Shown here one piece after another: positions 50,303 through 58,498 of a stretch of DNA of 64,000 nucleotides (positions within the stretch are counted from its first letter, which is position 1; each line of letters starts with the position of its first letter). A program made the position numbers and the translations under genes. The stretch lies in the IMG/VR virus record IMGVR_UViG_3300047666_001259, positions 41,909 to 105,908 of that record. One strand, 5' to 3'. The stretch comes from a virus. The notes under the pieces were generated by a model. It made no database searches, was not told where the DNA came from, and was given only the letters and a program-made list of their open reading frames with translations.

Positions 50303-51007
50303 ATGTACAAGAAAAAACAGAGCGTTAAGAAGACTTACTCCAATTACACTATCGAGTGTACTTACGAGAGATTTAACGGAACGTATATCAACCAATACCA
50401 CATCACTTACTCTGGAGTTCATCTTCCGAGAGAAACAAAACTTAAAGAAGAGTTTCTTTATTTAGAAGAGTCATGGTGGAACATTCCAGACAATACCAGA
50501 GATACTCAAAAACAAAAAGTATATGATGCCGAAAAAGTAGCTTGGGCAAAAATAGGGAAGACAAAATTTAAAGATCACATGCAAGCCTCTAGGTTTATTG
50601 CAAAGGTGATCTCAAATAAATGGTTTGTTGACAATTTTCATATTCGAAAGATGTCAATGAGACACGATCACAGAAACCACGTTTCAGCCAGAGGTGGAGG
50701 TAAATACAATTGGCACTCTAGAGATGGGAAGATCATTATTCCTGACTGGGCATTATCAGATTATGTTATTCTACATGAGATTGCTCATTGTTGCCAGCAG
50801 TTTAGACCCGGGCATGGGAGAAACTTCTGCTTCATATACCTTCAGCTAGTAAGAAAGTTTGTCGGCAAAGAAGCAGCCGAAGAACTTGAGCTTCAATTCA
50901 AAAAGAACGGAGTACAATATTGGATTTACGGTACAAGAGAACCGCACATTCAAGAAAATTTAGAAACACTCATGAACAAAAGAAATGAAAGCTACTGTCC
51001 TTTTTAA
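50303..51007 (+). CDS. SprT-like or minimal zinc-metallopeptidase-like protein
   Basis: 234 residues. VILHEIAHCCQQFRPG followed by HGRNF gives HExxH plus a later His (HEIAH, then H at +14), consistent with a zincin that takes its third ligand from HG-x-x-F. N-terminal 120 residues are basic and aromatic, possibly RNA- or DNA-binding. Similar HEIAH...HGxxF proteins are annotated as putative metallohydrolases. Substrate unknown. Confidence 0.7.
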   Translation: MYKKKQSVKKTYSNYTIECTYERFNGTYINQYHITYSGVHLPRETKLKEEFLYLEESWWNIPDNTRDTQKQKVYDAEKVAWAKIGKTKFKDHMQASRFIAKVISNKWFVDNFHIRKMSMRHDHRNHVSARGGGKYNWHSRDGKIIIPDWALSDYVILHEIAHCCQQFRPGHGRNFCFIYLQLVRKFVGKEAAEELELQFKKNGVQYWIYGTREPHIQENLETLMNKRNESYCPF

Positions 51008-51726
51008 AGTTCGTGAGGCATTATCTTTCTGATCCTGAAAGTTAAATCCCAATAAGGATTGAGGTCTTCAGTCTTATATTGCTTGTTCAGTCTTTCTAAT
51101 TGAATAAAGACCACTTTACTGAGTACTTCAACCCCAGAAGATGAGGTAAAGACTATAACCACTTTCTTTTCATCAAAACCATCACCAATTCTTTCAAATG
51201 ATCTCTTAATAAAGTGATTCATTTTAGTGTGAGCGCCCATCTCTTCTTCATTGATATTAATGATTTTTAATTTTTTATCAAACAGCTGATCGAAGTTCTT
51301 CTCATTGAACTTTCCAGCAATCGCTTCATCTTGATAAAGCATTGATCCCTTTATTCCGAATATTTTCTCTTCCTCTGGAAAGTGAATGTAGACCGTCTCG
51401 ACTGAATCTTTCTTATAGACATCAAAACCCAATGCTTTAAGCTTGTCGATCATATCGGAAGCCTCACTTACCTCGAAGTCACTAATTTTGGACTCTATCT
51501 CAAAAAGACTGCTCTTTAGTTTCTTTAAACCCTCTTTCCCTTCCTGAAGGTTTTCCTTCATTATTTCAATATCAGTCTCATAACAAGAGATTTCGTGTTC
51601 TTCTCTTTGAATTTTTTTAACCAATTCATCTTTCTCTATTCTTAGATTAAAAAGATTTGGAGACTGCAACTCCTCTTTTACTACTGTTTCGTTTGTGAAA
51701 TTACAAACTGTATATCCTGTACCCAT
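51004..51726 (-). CDS. Coiled-coil hypothetical protein, 240 aa
   Basis: N-terminal beta (GTGYTVCNFTNETV), long coiled coil about 30-80 (RIEKDELVKKIQREEHEI), then an alpha/beta C-terminal domain (VVIVFTSSSGVEVLSKVVF). No family recognised. Tail-to-tail overlap with 50303 by 4 nt. Confidence 0.6.
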   Translation of the reverse strand: MGTGYTVCNFTNETVVKEELQSPNLFNLRIEKDELVKKIQREEHEISCYETDIEIMKENLQEGKEGLKKLKSSLFEIESKISDFEVSEASDMIDKLKALGFDVYKKDSVETVYIHFPEEEKIFGIKGSMLYQDEAIAGKFNEKNFDQLFDKKLKIININEEEMGAHTKMNHFIKRSFERIGDGFDEKKVVIVFTSSSGVEVLSKVVFIQLERLNKQYKTEDLNPYWDLTFRIRKIMPHEL

Positions 51727-51940
51727 TACTATGTGTTTTATACAATATATGAATAAATTAATTGAAATTCAAGAAAAAAAAGTTGTCAACAAATATATAA
51801 TGAATCTATAGAAACACAAGTCTAACGGCAATGAAACCTCGATAAAAACTCCTCCCTATTATATTGATCTTTTTCTTTATATTGCTATTTTACCAAACAA
51901 CAAATAAGAAGCTATTTATTTTCAAAGAACATAAATTGTT

Positions 51941-52825
51941 ATGAGAAAACTACTTACTATCCACTTAGTCTGCTGCGCTCTTTTATTCTCAGTCTTTATA
52001 AGCTGTAAAAAAGAGGTCATCGAACCAGACGCTCCACAAATAGAAAATGTTATAAGAACAACTGAGATGCCTACTCAAGAAGAGTTTGACAAAAAAGTTG
52101 ATTGTGTATACCAGATGTTACAAAACACTGGTAACGAAGAAATAATGGCTATTGAGTATCAAGTAGTTCATAATACAATGAAAGAAGCATATAAGAATAA
52201 AAGAAAGGTATGTTATGACACAATAGACCTTCTTGGTTTGCTTGCGGAATACGGAATAACTACTCCAGATTATATTCCTGTTTGGAACAGCCACTTTCAA
52301 GATGCAAATTGCACTGTTGCACAATGGCAATATTTCGCTAAAGAAAGAGGAGAAGATGGAACGGCAGAGAATACAGACTTAATTCCTGATCAAGTTATAT
52401 GGACTGTTTCTGGAACTGATGTTGATGCTACCGCTACAGAAGGAACTTTGAAATTTGTTACATATACCACTAATTTAGAAGGAGATACTATTCCTAACAC
52501 AAATTGCCCGGGTACGTTTCAACCACCCTGTAATGGCGCTCATCCAGTAGATGTTACAGCTACAGTGGGGATCGCTGTATATCAGAGGTCTAATATTAGC
52601 TACGGACATGTAAATAACGTTCCTGTTGGAATAGCCCCACCTTGTACTGAGTATTCAAGTGCTGATATCACGAATTCTTCAACATTCGACTTTGACTGTT
52701 TTTGTCCAATCGTATTTGATGAGTTTGAGTTCTTAATCGATGATGGTCTAGTGTGGGATTTGAATGGGGATCATTCTGTTAATTCAGCTGATCTTCTAAT
52801 TTTATTGGCAGCTTACGGTTGTTAA
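51941..52825 (+). CDS. Lipoprotein with dockerin-like C-terminal half-repeat
   Basis: 294 residues. Signal peptide and lipobox: MRKLLTIHLVCCALLFSVF, then ISCKK (Cys at about 22). The mature part has Cys-rich beta segments. The last residues DLNGDHSVNSADLLILLAAY match one dockerin type I/EF-hand-like calcium loop. 214 nt of upstream non-coding sequence (51727-51940) hold no clear promoter. A phage lipoprotein suggests a surface change of the infected cell, e.g. superinfection exclusion; not proven. Confidence 0.7.
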   Translation: MRKLLTIHLVCCALLFSVFISCKKEVIEPDAPQIENVIRTTEMPTQEEFDKKVDCVYQMLQNTGNEEIMAIEYQVVHNTMKEAYKNKRKVCYDTIDLLGLLAEYGITTPDYIPVWNSHFQDANCTVAQWQYFAKERGEDGTAENTDLIPDQVIWTVSGTDVDATATEGTLKFVTYTTNLEGDTIPNTNCPGTFQPPCNGAHPVDVTATVGIAVYQRSNISYGHVNNVPVGIAPPCTEYSSADITNSSTFDFDCFCPIVFDEFEFLIDDGLVWDLNGDHSVNSADLLILLAAYGC

Positions 52826-53196
52826 TCCTCTTCTTTTACTAAAACAAATTCTGGACTCACACTATAGATGAGATTTTTATATTGAAAATCTTTCGTAAGG
52901 TACACATGAATAGAGTCGCCTTCTTGGATACAACCCCAAGAATGAAGGTAACTGTCTTGAGTAATGTGGTGTCTGTAATTTTCATACTCCAAAAACAAAT
53001 CATCCCTACCATTACGTTCATTTTTTTGAACACAAATAGTTGCAGCTAAGACTTTTTCATCTCCTCTCGGATCGCATTTGGTTAGAATGACCGCAAATAT
53101 CCCAAAGAACATAACAGTCCAAAGGAAACCTCGGATTCTCAAGCCCATTAGAAGGACTAGAAATAATAGCAAGAAAAATAAAGTAGTTACACTCAT
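52822..53196 (-). CDS. Small membrane-anchored protein, 124 aa
   Basis: Two hydrophobic segments at the N-terminus (MSVTTLFFLLLFLVLLMG; GFLWTVMFFGIFAVIL), then an outside beta domain (KVLAATICVQKNERN). Convergent with the lipoprotein gene. Not recognised. Confidence 0.55.
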   Translation of the reverse strand: MSVTTLFFLLLFLVLLMGLRIRGFLWTVMFFGIFAVILTKCDPRGDEKVLAATICVQKNERNGRDDLFLEYENYRHHITQDSYLHSWGCIQEGDSIHVYLTKDFQYKNLIYSVSPEFVLVKEED

Positions 53197-53215
53197 AAAG
53201 TGTTAACGAAAAAAA

Positions 53216-53809
53216 TTAATCATTGTTACCATCGTAACCTCTTAATTTTCTCATCTTAAGATAGAATGGAGAAGTTTTCTTAGCAATACTAAGTTTCTCC
53301 TCGTCATTTGCATCATAGAACTCTAAGCTATTAAAGTTGGAGTCTGGCGCTTTAGAATAAATTATATTACTTAGAAAGTTCTTGTCGGTACTAGTCTGAA
53401 AGTCACTCCATTCTGGATTCTCTTTCTTTTTAATATCGTCTCGTTTAAAAAACTTACTCCAAACACCATATGCTTCATCAGTAGTGTTCCCAGTTCGATC
53501 AGGCATTAACCCTTTAGGGAAAACGTCCATCATTGCAATCTCGTACATTGATGCTCCGAAGTTAGGAGAAGCTGCCACACCTGTTACTTCGTAGTCTCCA
53601 GAATTAGTTTGAAAAATCTCTATGTTTCCAACAACTTTATCTGTTACAAAATCAAACAGATTATAAGAGGTGCGTCCACCAGACTTTTCTACTACAACTT
53701 TCATTGATTCGGCAAATTCGCCTATACCAATTCTAGCTTCAGGTAGAACTTCTTGTTCGCATTTGCAAATATGCTCTTGAATTTTGTTTCTTATCTTGTC
53801 TCTTAGCAT
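53216..53809 (-). CDS. Hypothetical protein, acetyltransferase-like fold suggested
   Basis: 197 residues. VVGNIEIFQTNSGDYEVTGV, ASPNFGASMYEIAMMDV and MPDRTGNTTDEAYGVWSKFF recall the core of GNAT-like domains found in phage virion proteins (a position-dependent loss of the acetyl-CoA loop cannot be excluded). Active-site residues are not obvious. Upstream box is TATTTAGA, one change from the TATTTAT motif. Confidence 0.5.
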   Translation of the reverse strand: MLRDKIRNKIQEHICKCEQEVLPEARIGIGEFAESMKVVVEKSGGRTSYNLFDFVTDKVVGNIEIFQTNSGDYEVTGVAASPNFGASMYEIAMMDVFPKGLMPDRTGNTTDEAYGVWSKFFKRDDIKKKENPEWSDFQTSTDKNFLSNIIYSKAPDSNFNSLEFYDANDEEKLSIAKKTSPFYLKMRKLRGYDGNND

Positions 53810-53870
53810 TGTAATAACTTTCTTTCTCTAAATAGTGAAACATTTATGTATTTTTTACGTTACACAAATT

Positions 53871-54521
53871 ATGGAACAAGATACATTTACAGAGATTGAA
53901 GAGAAATATATCAACCGACCATTTGAAGAAGAGCATATGTCTTTTGAAGATTTTCAAAAAATAGACGATATTCGAGAGAAAACAAAGGTTAGTAACAAAA
54001 CTCACAAAGAAAGACTTGAAAGAGCAAACTCTTTCCGAGAGCTTCAGAAAGGTGACCGTGTTTACTTCACTTATAAGTATGAAAATAAGTCCTATAATTT
54101 TATCGGAACAATTACTTCGATAAAAGGAAAAAATCGATACTCTCAAGAATTTGAAGTTGAGAACCAGATTGGTAGATTCAAAGGTCTTAATAGATTAGAT
54201 AACGGAATCAGGTTTCGTGCAAATTTAGATTATTCTCACGTAGAAATTCCTATTGCACTTAAAGAGGTTCCTACAAAGAAGCTTCTTAATCAGTTTAGAA
54301 TGTCTAGGAACTCCGAGTTTCGATGCTATGGGTATTATGATAGCTATTACTATGGGGGAGAAGTAGAGACCCTTAATGAGGCTCTAACTGAATTGGAGGA
54401 CACAAAATTTCTTGTAGTAAAAGGTGTGTATGCAACAATTCTTCAAATGAGAGCTGAGCTTTCCACTAGAGAGCATGTTCTTTCTAAATTTGAAAAGAAA
54501 ATTCAAAGACAACTCAAATGA
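53871..54521 (+). CDS. Hypothetical protein, 216 aa
   Basis: I start at ATG 53871 (MEQDTFTEIEEKYIN). Acidic helices, then a KOW/SH3-like barrel segment (LQKGDRVYFTYKYENKS; FIGTITSIKGKN) and a C-terminal coiled coil. First of a run of overlapping plus genes to 56190. Function unknown. Confidence 0.55.
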   Translation: MEQDTFTEIEEKYINRPFEEEHMSFEDFQKIDDIREKTKVSNKTHKERLERANSFRELQKGDRVYFTYKYENKSYNFIGTITSIKGKNRYSQEFEVENQIGRFKGLNRLDNGIRFRANLDYSHVEIPIALKEVPTKKLLNQFRMSRNSEFRCYGYYDSYYYGGEVETLNEALTELEDTKFLVVKGVYATILQMRAELSTREHVLSKFEKKIQRQLK

Positions 54522-54766
54522 TATCAGATTTCATCACAAATATGACTTTACTCCAGTATTTGGGGATAGCAGTTTTAACGTTTTTGTCTACTATGCTTAT
54601 TGGATATGAGCTTCACTTCAGTCGTGTTTTTAGAAACGAACTATATGATGATCTGAATTTCTGGAATATTATCCTTACTGCCTTCTTTTCTTTAATATGG
54701 ATAGTAACAATTCCTATCTTTTTTATAGTAGTATTAATTTTCAACGCAACAAAACTTTTCAAATAA
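54518..54766 (+). CDS. Small membrane protein, two helices, 82 aa
   Basis: Hydrophobic segments about 11-27 (YLGIAVLTFLSTMLIGY) and 52-74 (FSLIWIVTIPIFFIVVLIF). ATGA overlap with the previous stop. Not recognised. Confidence 0.6.
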   Translation: MISDFITNMTLLQYLGIAVLTFLSTMLIGYELHFSRVFRNELYDDLNFWNIILTAFFSLIWIVTIPIFFIVVLIFNATKLFK

Positions 54767-55206
54767 TGAATTACTTACCAATTGAAGTTATTTTATTAAT
54801 TTCTATTTGCTTTCTTCTTTTAAGCGTTTTGCTCAAAGATAAGATTCAAAAAGCATTCCACCCAGCTATTCTTTACTTTCTAGGAGTAGCTCTCCTTCTA
54901 TTTTCTGTCGGAGCTTATTTCTTTACAGAGGACGAATGTACTTATGAATTTGTCGGAACTTACCCTATTGAATTCTCTCAAGGTGGGAATATAAATTACT
55001 TTTTTGATTATGATGGAAATCTATATGATGCTGAAGCAGTTGTGGAAAATTTTTCTAGTTCCAGTAAAAAAGTGTATATTTACTCTTCAGAAGAAGATAA
55101 ATCTTCTTTAAGAAGTGTTTTTCAAGCCGAAAGGCGATTGGAATTTCGATCCGCTGAAGACAAGTATATATTGAGAATAAACAGAGATAAAGAAGTGAGA
55201 GAATGA
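54766..55206 (+). CDS. Membrane protein, 146 aa
   Basis: ATG 54766 overlaps the previous stop as TAATG; a longer frame begins inside that gene. Two N-terminal helices (LPIEVILLISICFLLLSVLL; ILYFLGVALLLFSVGAYFF), then a soluble domain. Belongs to a three-membrane-protein run (54518-55457). Confidence 0.6.
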   Translation: MNYLPIEVILLISICFLLLSVLLKDKIQKAFHPAILYFLGVALLLFSVGAYFFTEDECTYEFVGTYPIEFSQGGNINYFFDYDGNLYDAEAVVENFSSSSKKVYIYSSEEDKSSLRSVFQAERRLEFRSAEDKYILRINRDKEVRE

Positions 55207-55457
55207 TGTGTTACCTTGTTTTTGCAATTTTGATTTTTATTGCATTTCCGTTAATATCTTACGGATCAGTTAAGTTTTTTGACTGGAGAGAATTTGGGCT
55301 TTTTGAGAAGGATAGATGGGATTCCAACAAGATCACTTACGTTGGCGGTGATTCCTCAGTAGCTTGGCTTATAGGCTCTTTTGCTTGGGGTATTGTTTTA
55401 ATCTTAAGCTCTGTGGTTCTTATAGTCACAGAAGGCGCAAAACTCTTAAAAAGATAA
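55203..55457 (+). CDS. Small membrane protein, 84 aa
   Basis: N- and C-terminal hydrophobic helices (CYLVFAILIFIAFPLISY; LIGSFAWGIVLILSSVVLIV) around a polar loop. ATGA overlap upstream and 2 nt gap downstream. Not recognised. Confidence 0.6.
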   Translation: MMCYLVFAILIFIAFPLISYGSVKFFDWREFGLFEKDRWDSNKITYVGGDSSVAWLIGSFAWGIVLILSSVVLIVTEGAKLLKR

Positions 55458-55459
55458 AC

Positions 55460-55843
55460 ATGAAAAAATTAGCAACACTAATACTGGGGATGTTCTTGGT
55501 TCTAGGAACCGCATTCGCCCAAACGGAAGAGGACTTCTATTCTCTATTTTTAGAGAAAGGCTACGATCTGGAAGAAAGAATACTAATCTCAATCGCTGAA
55601 CAATTCCAAACAGATGATAAAGCCACCTTCACACAAGACAGTACTTATTATGTGGTAACCATAGGGGGAGACCTTCTATGCGAAACTCATTTTAATGATG
55701 CTGAAGAGGTTGCGTTCACTCAGCATGATGTTGACTCTAACTTTTCTTACTTCTCATCTGGATATTACTATATCGTATTTTTAGACAAAATGAAAATGTA
55801 TAAACTATGTCCTATATCCAGAGCTTTAAAGGGAGAGAAGTAA
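55460..55843 (+). CDS. Secreted protein with signal peptide, 127 aa
   Basis: ATG 55460 begins MKKLATLILGMFLVLGTAFA, cleavage after AFA likely; longer frame starts inside the previous gene. Mature part acidic, with YYVVTIGGDLLCETHF. Probably exported with the membrane proteins before it. Function unknown. Confidence 0.6.
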   Translation: MKKLATLILGMFLVLGTAFAQTEEDFYSLFLEKGYDLEERILISIAEQFQTDDKATFTQDSTYYVVTIGGDLLCETHFNDAEEVAFTQHDVDSNFSYFSSGYYYIVFLDKMKMYKLCPISRALKGEK

Positions 55844-56190
55844 ATCTTAATCTTCCCGTAAAAATATATCGATGCCTTAACAGAAAAGGTGTAGTGTTTT
55901 CTGTTCAGCAGAAAGGTAAAGTAGTTGGTCACACTAGCGATTTTACTCTAGTGAATGCTGTGTTTAAAGTCTCCAAATCAGGACAGAAAAGAGCAAGAGA
56001 ATCACAAACTCGAAATGTTCATGCATTTGTTGTGGGAAATGTAGTTGAAAATTTTATAGGAGAACAAAAAAAAGGGAGAGTAAAATACAATCCCTTTTTA
56101 AATGATTTTTTCTATATAGAAAGCTCGGAAGACATTATTGAAAAAGCTGATAGATTACACTTCTCTAATGAAGGTCTATTTGTGATTTAA
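55807..56190 (+). CDS. Conserved phage hypothetical protein, 127 aa
   Basis: VKIYRCLNRKGVVFSVQQKG, KVVGHTSDFTLVNAVFKVSKSG and RNVHAFVVGNVV form a pattern I have seen in many phage genomes, always of unknown role. 37-nt overlap with the upstream gene. Basic, beta-rich. Confidence 0.6.
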   Translation: MSYIQSFKGREVNLNLPVKIYRCLNRKGVVFSVQQKGKVVGHTSDFTLVNAVFKVSKSGQKRARESQTRNVHAFVVGNVVENFIGEQKKGRVKYNPFLNDFFYIESSEDIIEKADRLHFSNEGLFVI

Positions 56191-56495
56191 GCTCCTCCCC
56201 AGAATGCAGCCCAAAGTGCAAGCGCAGCAATGATGGTTCCAAGAATCGTAGCAATAGTGTTATTCCTAGTCATACGTTTGTTGAATTCAATTTCTTTCAC
56301 TTCAGCAGTGTTCTTCATAATACCTACCTCTTTTTCAAGAGCCTCAATGTCTTGTTCTAGTTCTAAATTTAGAGTCTTAATCTCAATTAAGTTTTCTCCC
56401 ATAGTTCTAAACTCCCTATAAAGATGCTTTAAAAGCTCTTTCTCAGTCCATACATCTGGATTAATCAGTTGGTCTTTTTCGTTTTTTTCTGACAT
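56187..56495 (-). CDS. Coiled-coil protein with C-terminal membrane helix, 102 aa
   Basis: N-terminal helices and coiled coil (EIKTLNLELEQDIEALEKE), then a hydrophobic tail (TIATILGTIIAALALWAAFW). Tail-anchored topology resembles holin-like or antiholin proteins, without further evidence. Lies downstream of the PAS pair. Confidence 0.55.
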   Translation of the reverse strand: MSEKNEKDQLINPDVWTEKELLKHLYREFRTMGENLIEIKTLNLELEQDIEALEKEVGIMKNTAEVKEIEFNKRMTRNNTIATILGTIIAALALWAAFWGGA

Positions 56496-56505
56496 CTTTC
56501 TTTGT

Positions 56506-56913
56506 TTATTCGCTTACTGGCAAAGCAGTAGCTAACCAATAATCTTTTTCTTTACTTTCAGAAGAGGAAATCCATCTCATCTTCTGATAACTTCCATCTT
56601 TTTTGATGTATCTGTTAGTTATCATTTCTCCTTTCTTAGGCTTGCCTTCCACCTCTCTGTTATAAATATCTAAAGTTCTTTTTACATCGTCTGGATGAAT
56701 AAAAGTTGCGAAAGGAACAGCGCATAATTCTTCTTTAGTGAAACCAAGTATTTTTGCCCATGATTTATTGACATACAGGAACTTACCCTCTCTGCCGATA
56801 ACCACATTCATGGTCTTACTATTTTCAAAAAAATCTTTATAAGTTTGCGACTTATCGAATATTTTGTCTACGAGATCATAAAATGCATCTCTATTGTTTA
56901 AATTAACCATCAT
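56506..56913 (-). CDS. Stand-alone PAS-domain protein (second of pair)
   Basis: 135 residues forming one PAS fold: MNVVIGREGKFLYVNKSWAK, ILGFTKEELCAVPFATFIHP, DDVKRTLDIYN, then NRYIKKDGSYQKMRWISS. Close in sequence and length to the upstream protein at 56903. No kinase, GGDEF or DNA-binding domain is attached. Phage PAS proteins could sense a ligand or redox state; cofactor unknown. Confidence 0.8.
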   Translation of the reverse strand: MMVNLNNRDAFYDLVDKIFDKSQTYKDFFENSKTMNVVIGREGKFLYVNKSWAKILGFTKEELCAVPFATFIHPDDVKRTLDIYNREVEGKPKKGEMITNRYIKKDGSYQKMRWISSSESKEKDYWLATALPVSE

Positions 56914-57331
56914 AACCCTTGACTATTCTTTCATTTTTATCTAAAGGAAGACAAACAGCCATAATATGCTTGTTCTCATCTATTGTAGCGCTAATCCAAC
57001 TTACCCTTTGGTAGTCGCCATCTAGCTTTCTAAACCTACAACAAAACCCTTTTGAGAGGACTCCTGATTTGCATTCCTTAATTTTGTTAAACATTTTCTG
57101 AGTTTTATCTATATCATCTGGATGAATATAAACCAAAAATGGGATAGCACACAATTCCTCTTCCGAGAAACCAGTTAACTCAGCCCATCTGCTATTTACA
57201 TAGGAGAATTTACCCTCTGTATTCATAACCATATTAAGAGTTTGACTCTCGTAGAAAAAATCAGCATAAGCCTCCCTCTCTTTGTAAACCAAATCTAATA
57301 CAGTTTCTAATTTATTTTTGTCTTCTAACAT
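56903..57331 (-). CDS. Stand-alone PAS-domain protein (first of pair)
   Basis: 142 residues, one PAS fold: LNMVMNTEGKFSYVNSRWA, ELTGFSEEELCAIPFLVYIH, PDDIDKTQKMFN and RFRKLDGDYQRVSWIS. A tandem paralogue of 56506, overlapping it by 11 nt. A TATTTAT box lies 15 nt upstream. A CRFRKL loop and Cys residues differ between the two. Confidence 0.8.
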   Translation of the reverse strand: MLEDKNKLETVLDLVYKEREAYADFFYESQTLNMVMNTEGKFSYVNSRWAELTGFSEEELCAIPFLVYIHPDDIDKTQKMFNKIKECKSGVLSKGFCCRFRKLDGDYQRVSWISATIDENKHIMAVCLPLDKNERIVKGYDG

Positions 57332-57346
57332 GTAAAGCGCTTTGAT

Positions 57347-57353
57347 ATAAATA
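57347..57353 (-). promoter_or_regulatory. Putative late promoter box TATTTAT
   Basis: Exact motif 15 nt upstream of the PAS gene start at 57331. Confidence 0.4.
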
Positions 57354-57397
57354 GTAAATAAAAACCTCTGTTTTTGAAACCCTTCATTATTTTTGCT

Positions 57398-57405
57398 TAT
57401 CTTTG
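57398..57405 (+). promoter_or_regulatory. Bacteroidota-type promoter TATCTTTG with TTTG at 57373
   Basis: TATCTTTG with TTTG 21 nt upstream (57373-57376), ahead of ATG 57420. One of the clearest host-type promoters in the window. Confidence 0.65.
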
Positions 57406-57419
57406 AAAAAAAACAAACA

Positions 57420-57689
57420 ATGGCAAAACAAGAAATGGTAGATGTTTTTGATGCTCAAGAACTCGCAGTTAATATTCTAGGACTAGATGAAAATCTAGAA
57501 TATGATGATGTAGAAGAAGCTTTTATGAAAAAATTCCACACCGATCTAGATCATTTCGCATACCTTCTAGGTTATTTAGTTCCCATGATTGATGTTGGAA
57601 CCTCAGAGTTAACTGGCAATTCTTATAAAGGGTTCTCAATTGATTTGGGCGGTGATGACCGCATGTTCATCGTTAAAACTGAGGTTTAA
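57420..57689 (+). CDS. Hypothetical protein, 89 aa
   Basis: ATG 57420 (MAKQEMVDVFDAQELAV). Helical and acidic with a small beta end (GFSIDLGGDDRMFIVK). One-base overlap with the phosphoribosyltransferase start. Not recognised; promoter directly upstream. Confidence 0.6.
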   Translation: MAKQEMVDVFDAQELAVNILGLDENLEYDDVEEAFMKKFHTDLDHFAYLLGYLVPMIDVGTSELTGNSYKGFSIDLGGDDRMFIVKTEV

Positions 57690-58084
57690 TGAATCTATTC
57701 CAACTCCAAAAGACCACACTTAACTCTGGCAAGGTTTCAGAGTTCAAGATAGAATGCGATGCGTTAACCGATGAAGATTGGAATTGTATCGCTTTTCTTT
57801 TAGCAGAAAAATTACCCAACTTCAAAAGAACAATAGGTGCGCCTAAGGGCGGTAATATATTGGCTGAAAAAATGGCAGAATATGCTACCGATAAAGATTC
57901 TCTTCCCACGTTAATTTGTGATGATGTGTTGACAACTGGTGGTTCTATGAGACGTTTTAAGACTATATTAGAGACTACTGAGAGCTATGGGGGCGCAAGA
58001 TATACTGGCGATAAATTCATTGGAGCAGTGGCGTTCCTGAGAGGAAAATGCCCACAATGGATAACTCCTTTACTAAGGATGTAA
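57689..58084 (+). CDS. Phosphoribosyltransferase-like protein
   Basis: 131 residues. TLICDDVLTTGGSMRRFK (about 71-88) contains the PRPP-binding motif of type I phosphoribosyltransferases (two acidic residues plus TTGGS). The rest is short compared with orotate or hypoxanthine enzymes, and the hood region is reduced. Could salvage a base for the dNTP or NAD supply. The substrate cannot be assigned. Confidence 0.75.
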   Translation: MNLFQLQKTTLNSGKVSEFKIECDALTDEDWNCIAFLLAEKLPNFKRTIGAPKGGNILAEKMAEYATDKDSLPTLICDDVLTTGGSMRRFKTILETTESYGGARYTGDKFIGAVAFLRGKCPQWITPLLRM

Positions 58085-58113
58085 CATTTTTAAATTAATC
58101 ACGTTAGAGAATT

Positions 58114-58494
58114 ATGAATATCATTAATATCAATGGCAAAACTATCCACACTAATGGCTCTAGTATTTCCATAAACAATAACCAATTATACATTGATGGA
58201 AAACTTCAGGATCAAGGAGATGTAAAAGTCTTTAATATTACTGTTGAAGGAGATGTTGGCTCAATATCAGGAGGATTCTCCGACATTACAGTAGGTGGAA
58301 ACGTTACTGGTAACATTAATAATGGCTCAGGAGATGTTGAGTGCAACAATGTTGGTGGCTCAATAGCAACAGGCTCAGGAGATGTCGATTGCAAAAACGT
58401 AGGAACAAACATCAAAACAGGATCAGGTAGCGTCAAGTGTGGAGCGGTTGCTGGAGATGTTAAGACAGGATCAGGAAAAATAGTACATAAATAA
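58114..58494 (+). CDS. Beta-repeat phage protein (GSGDV repeats)
   Basis: 126 residues with short repeats in the C-terminal half: NGSGDVECNNVGGSI, TGSGDVDCKNVGTNI, TGSGSVKCGAVAGDV. Each unit about 16 residues with a cysteine, the pattern of a beta-solenoid often seen in phage small proteins and in DUF4097-like domains. Signal peptide absent. Function unknown. Confidence 0.65.
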   Translation: MNIININGKTIHTNGSSISINNNQLYIDGKLQDQGDVKVFNITVEGDVGSISGGFSDITVGGNVTGNINNGSGDVECNNVGGSIATGSGDVDCKNVGTNIKTGSGSVKCGAVAGDVKTGSGKIVHK

Positions 58495-58498
58495 AACT

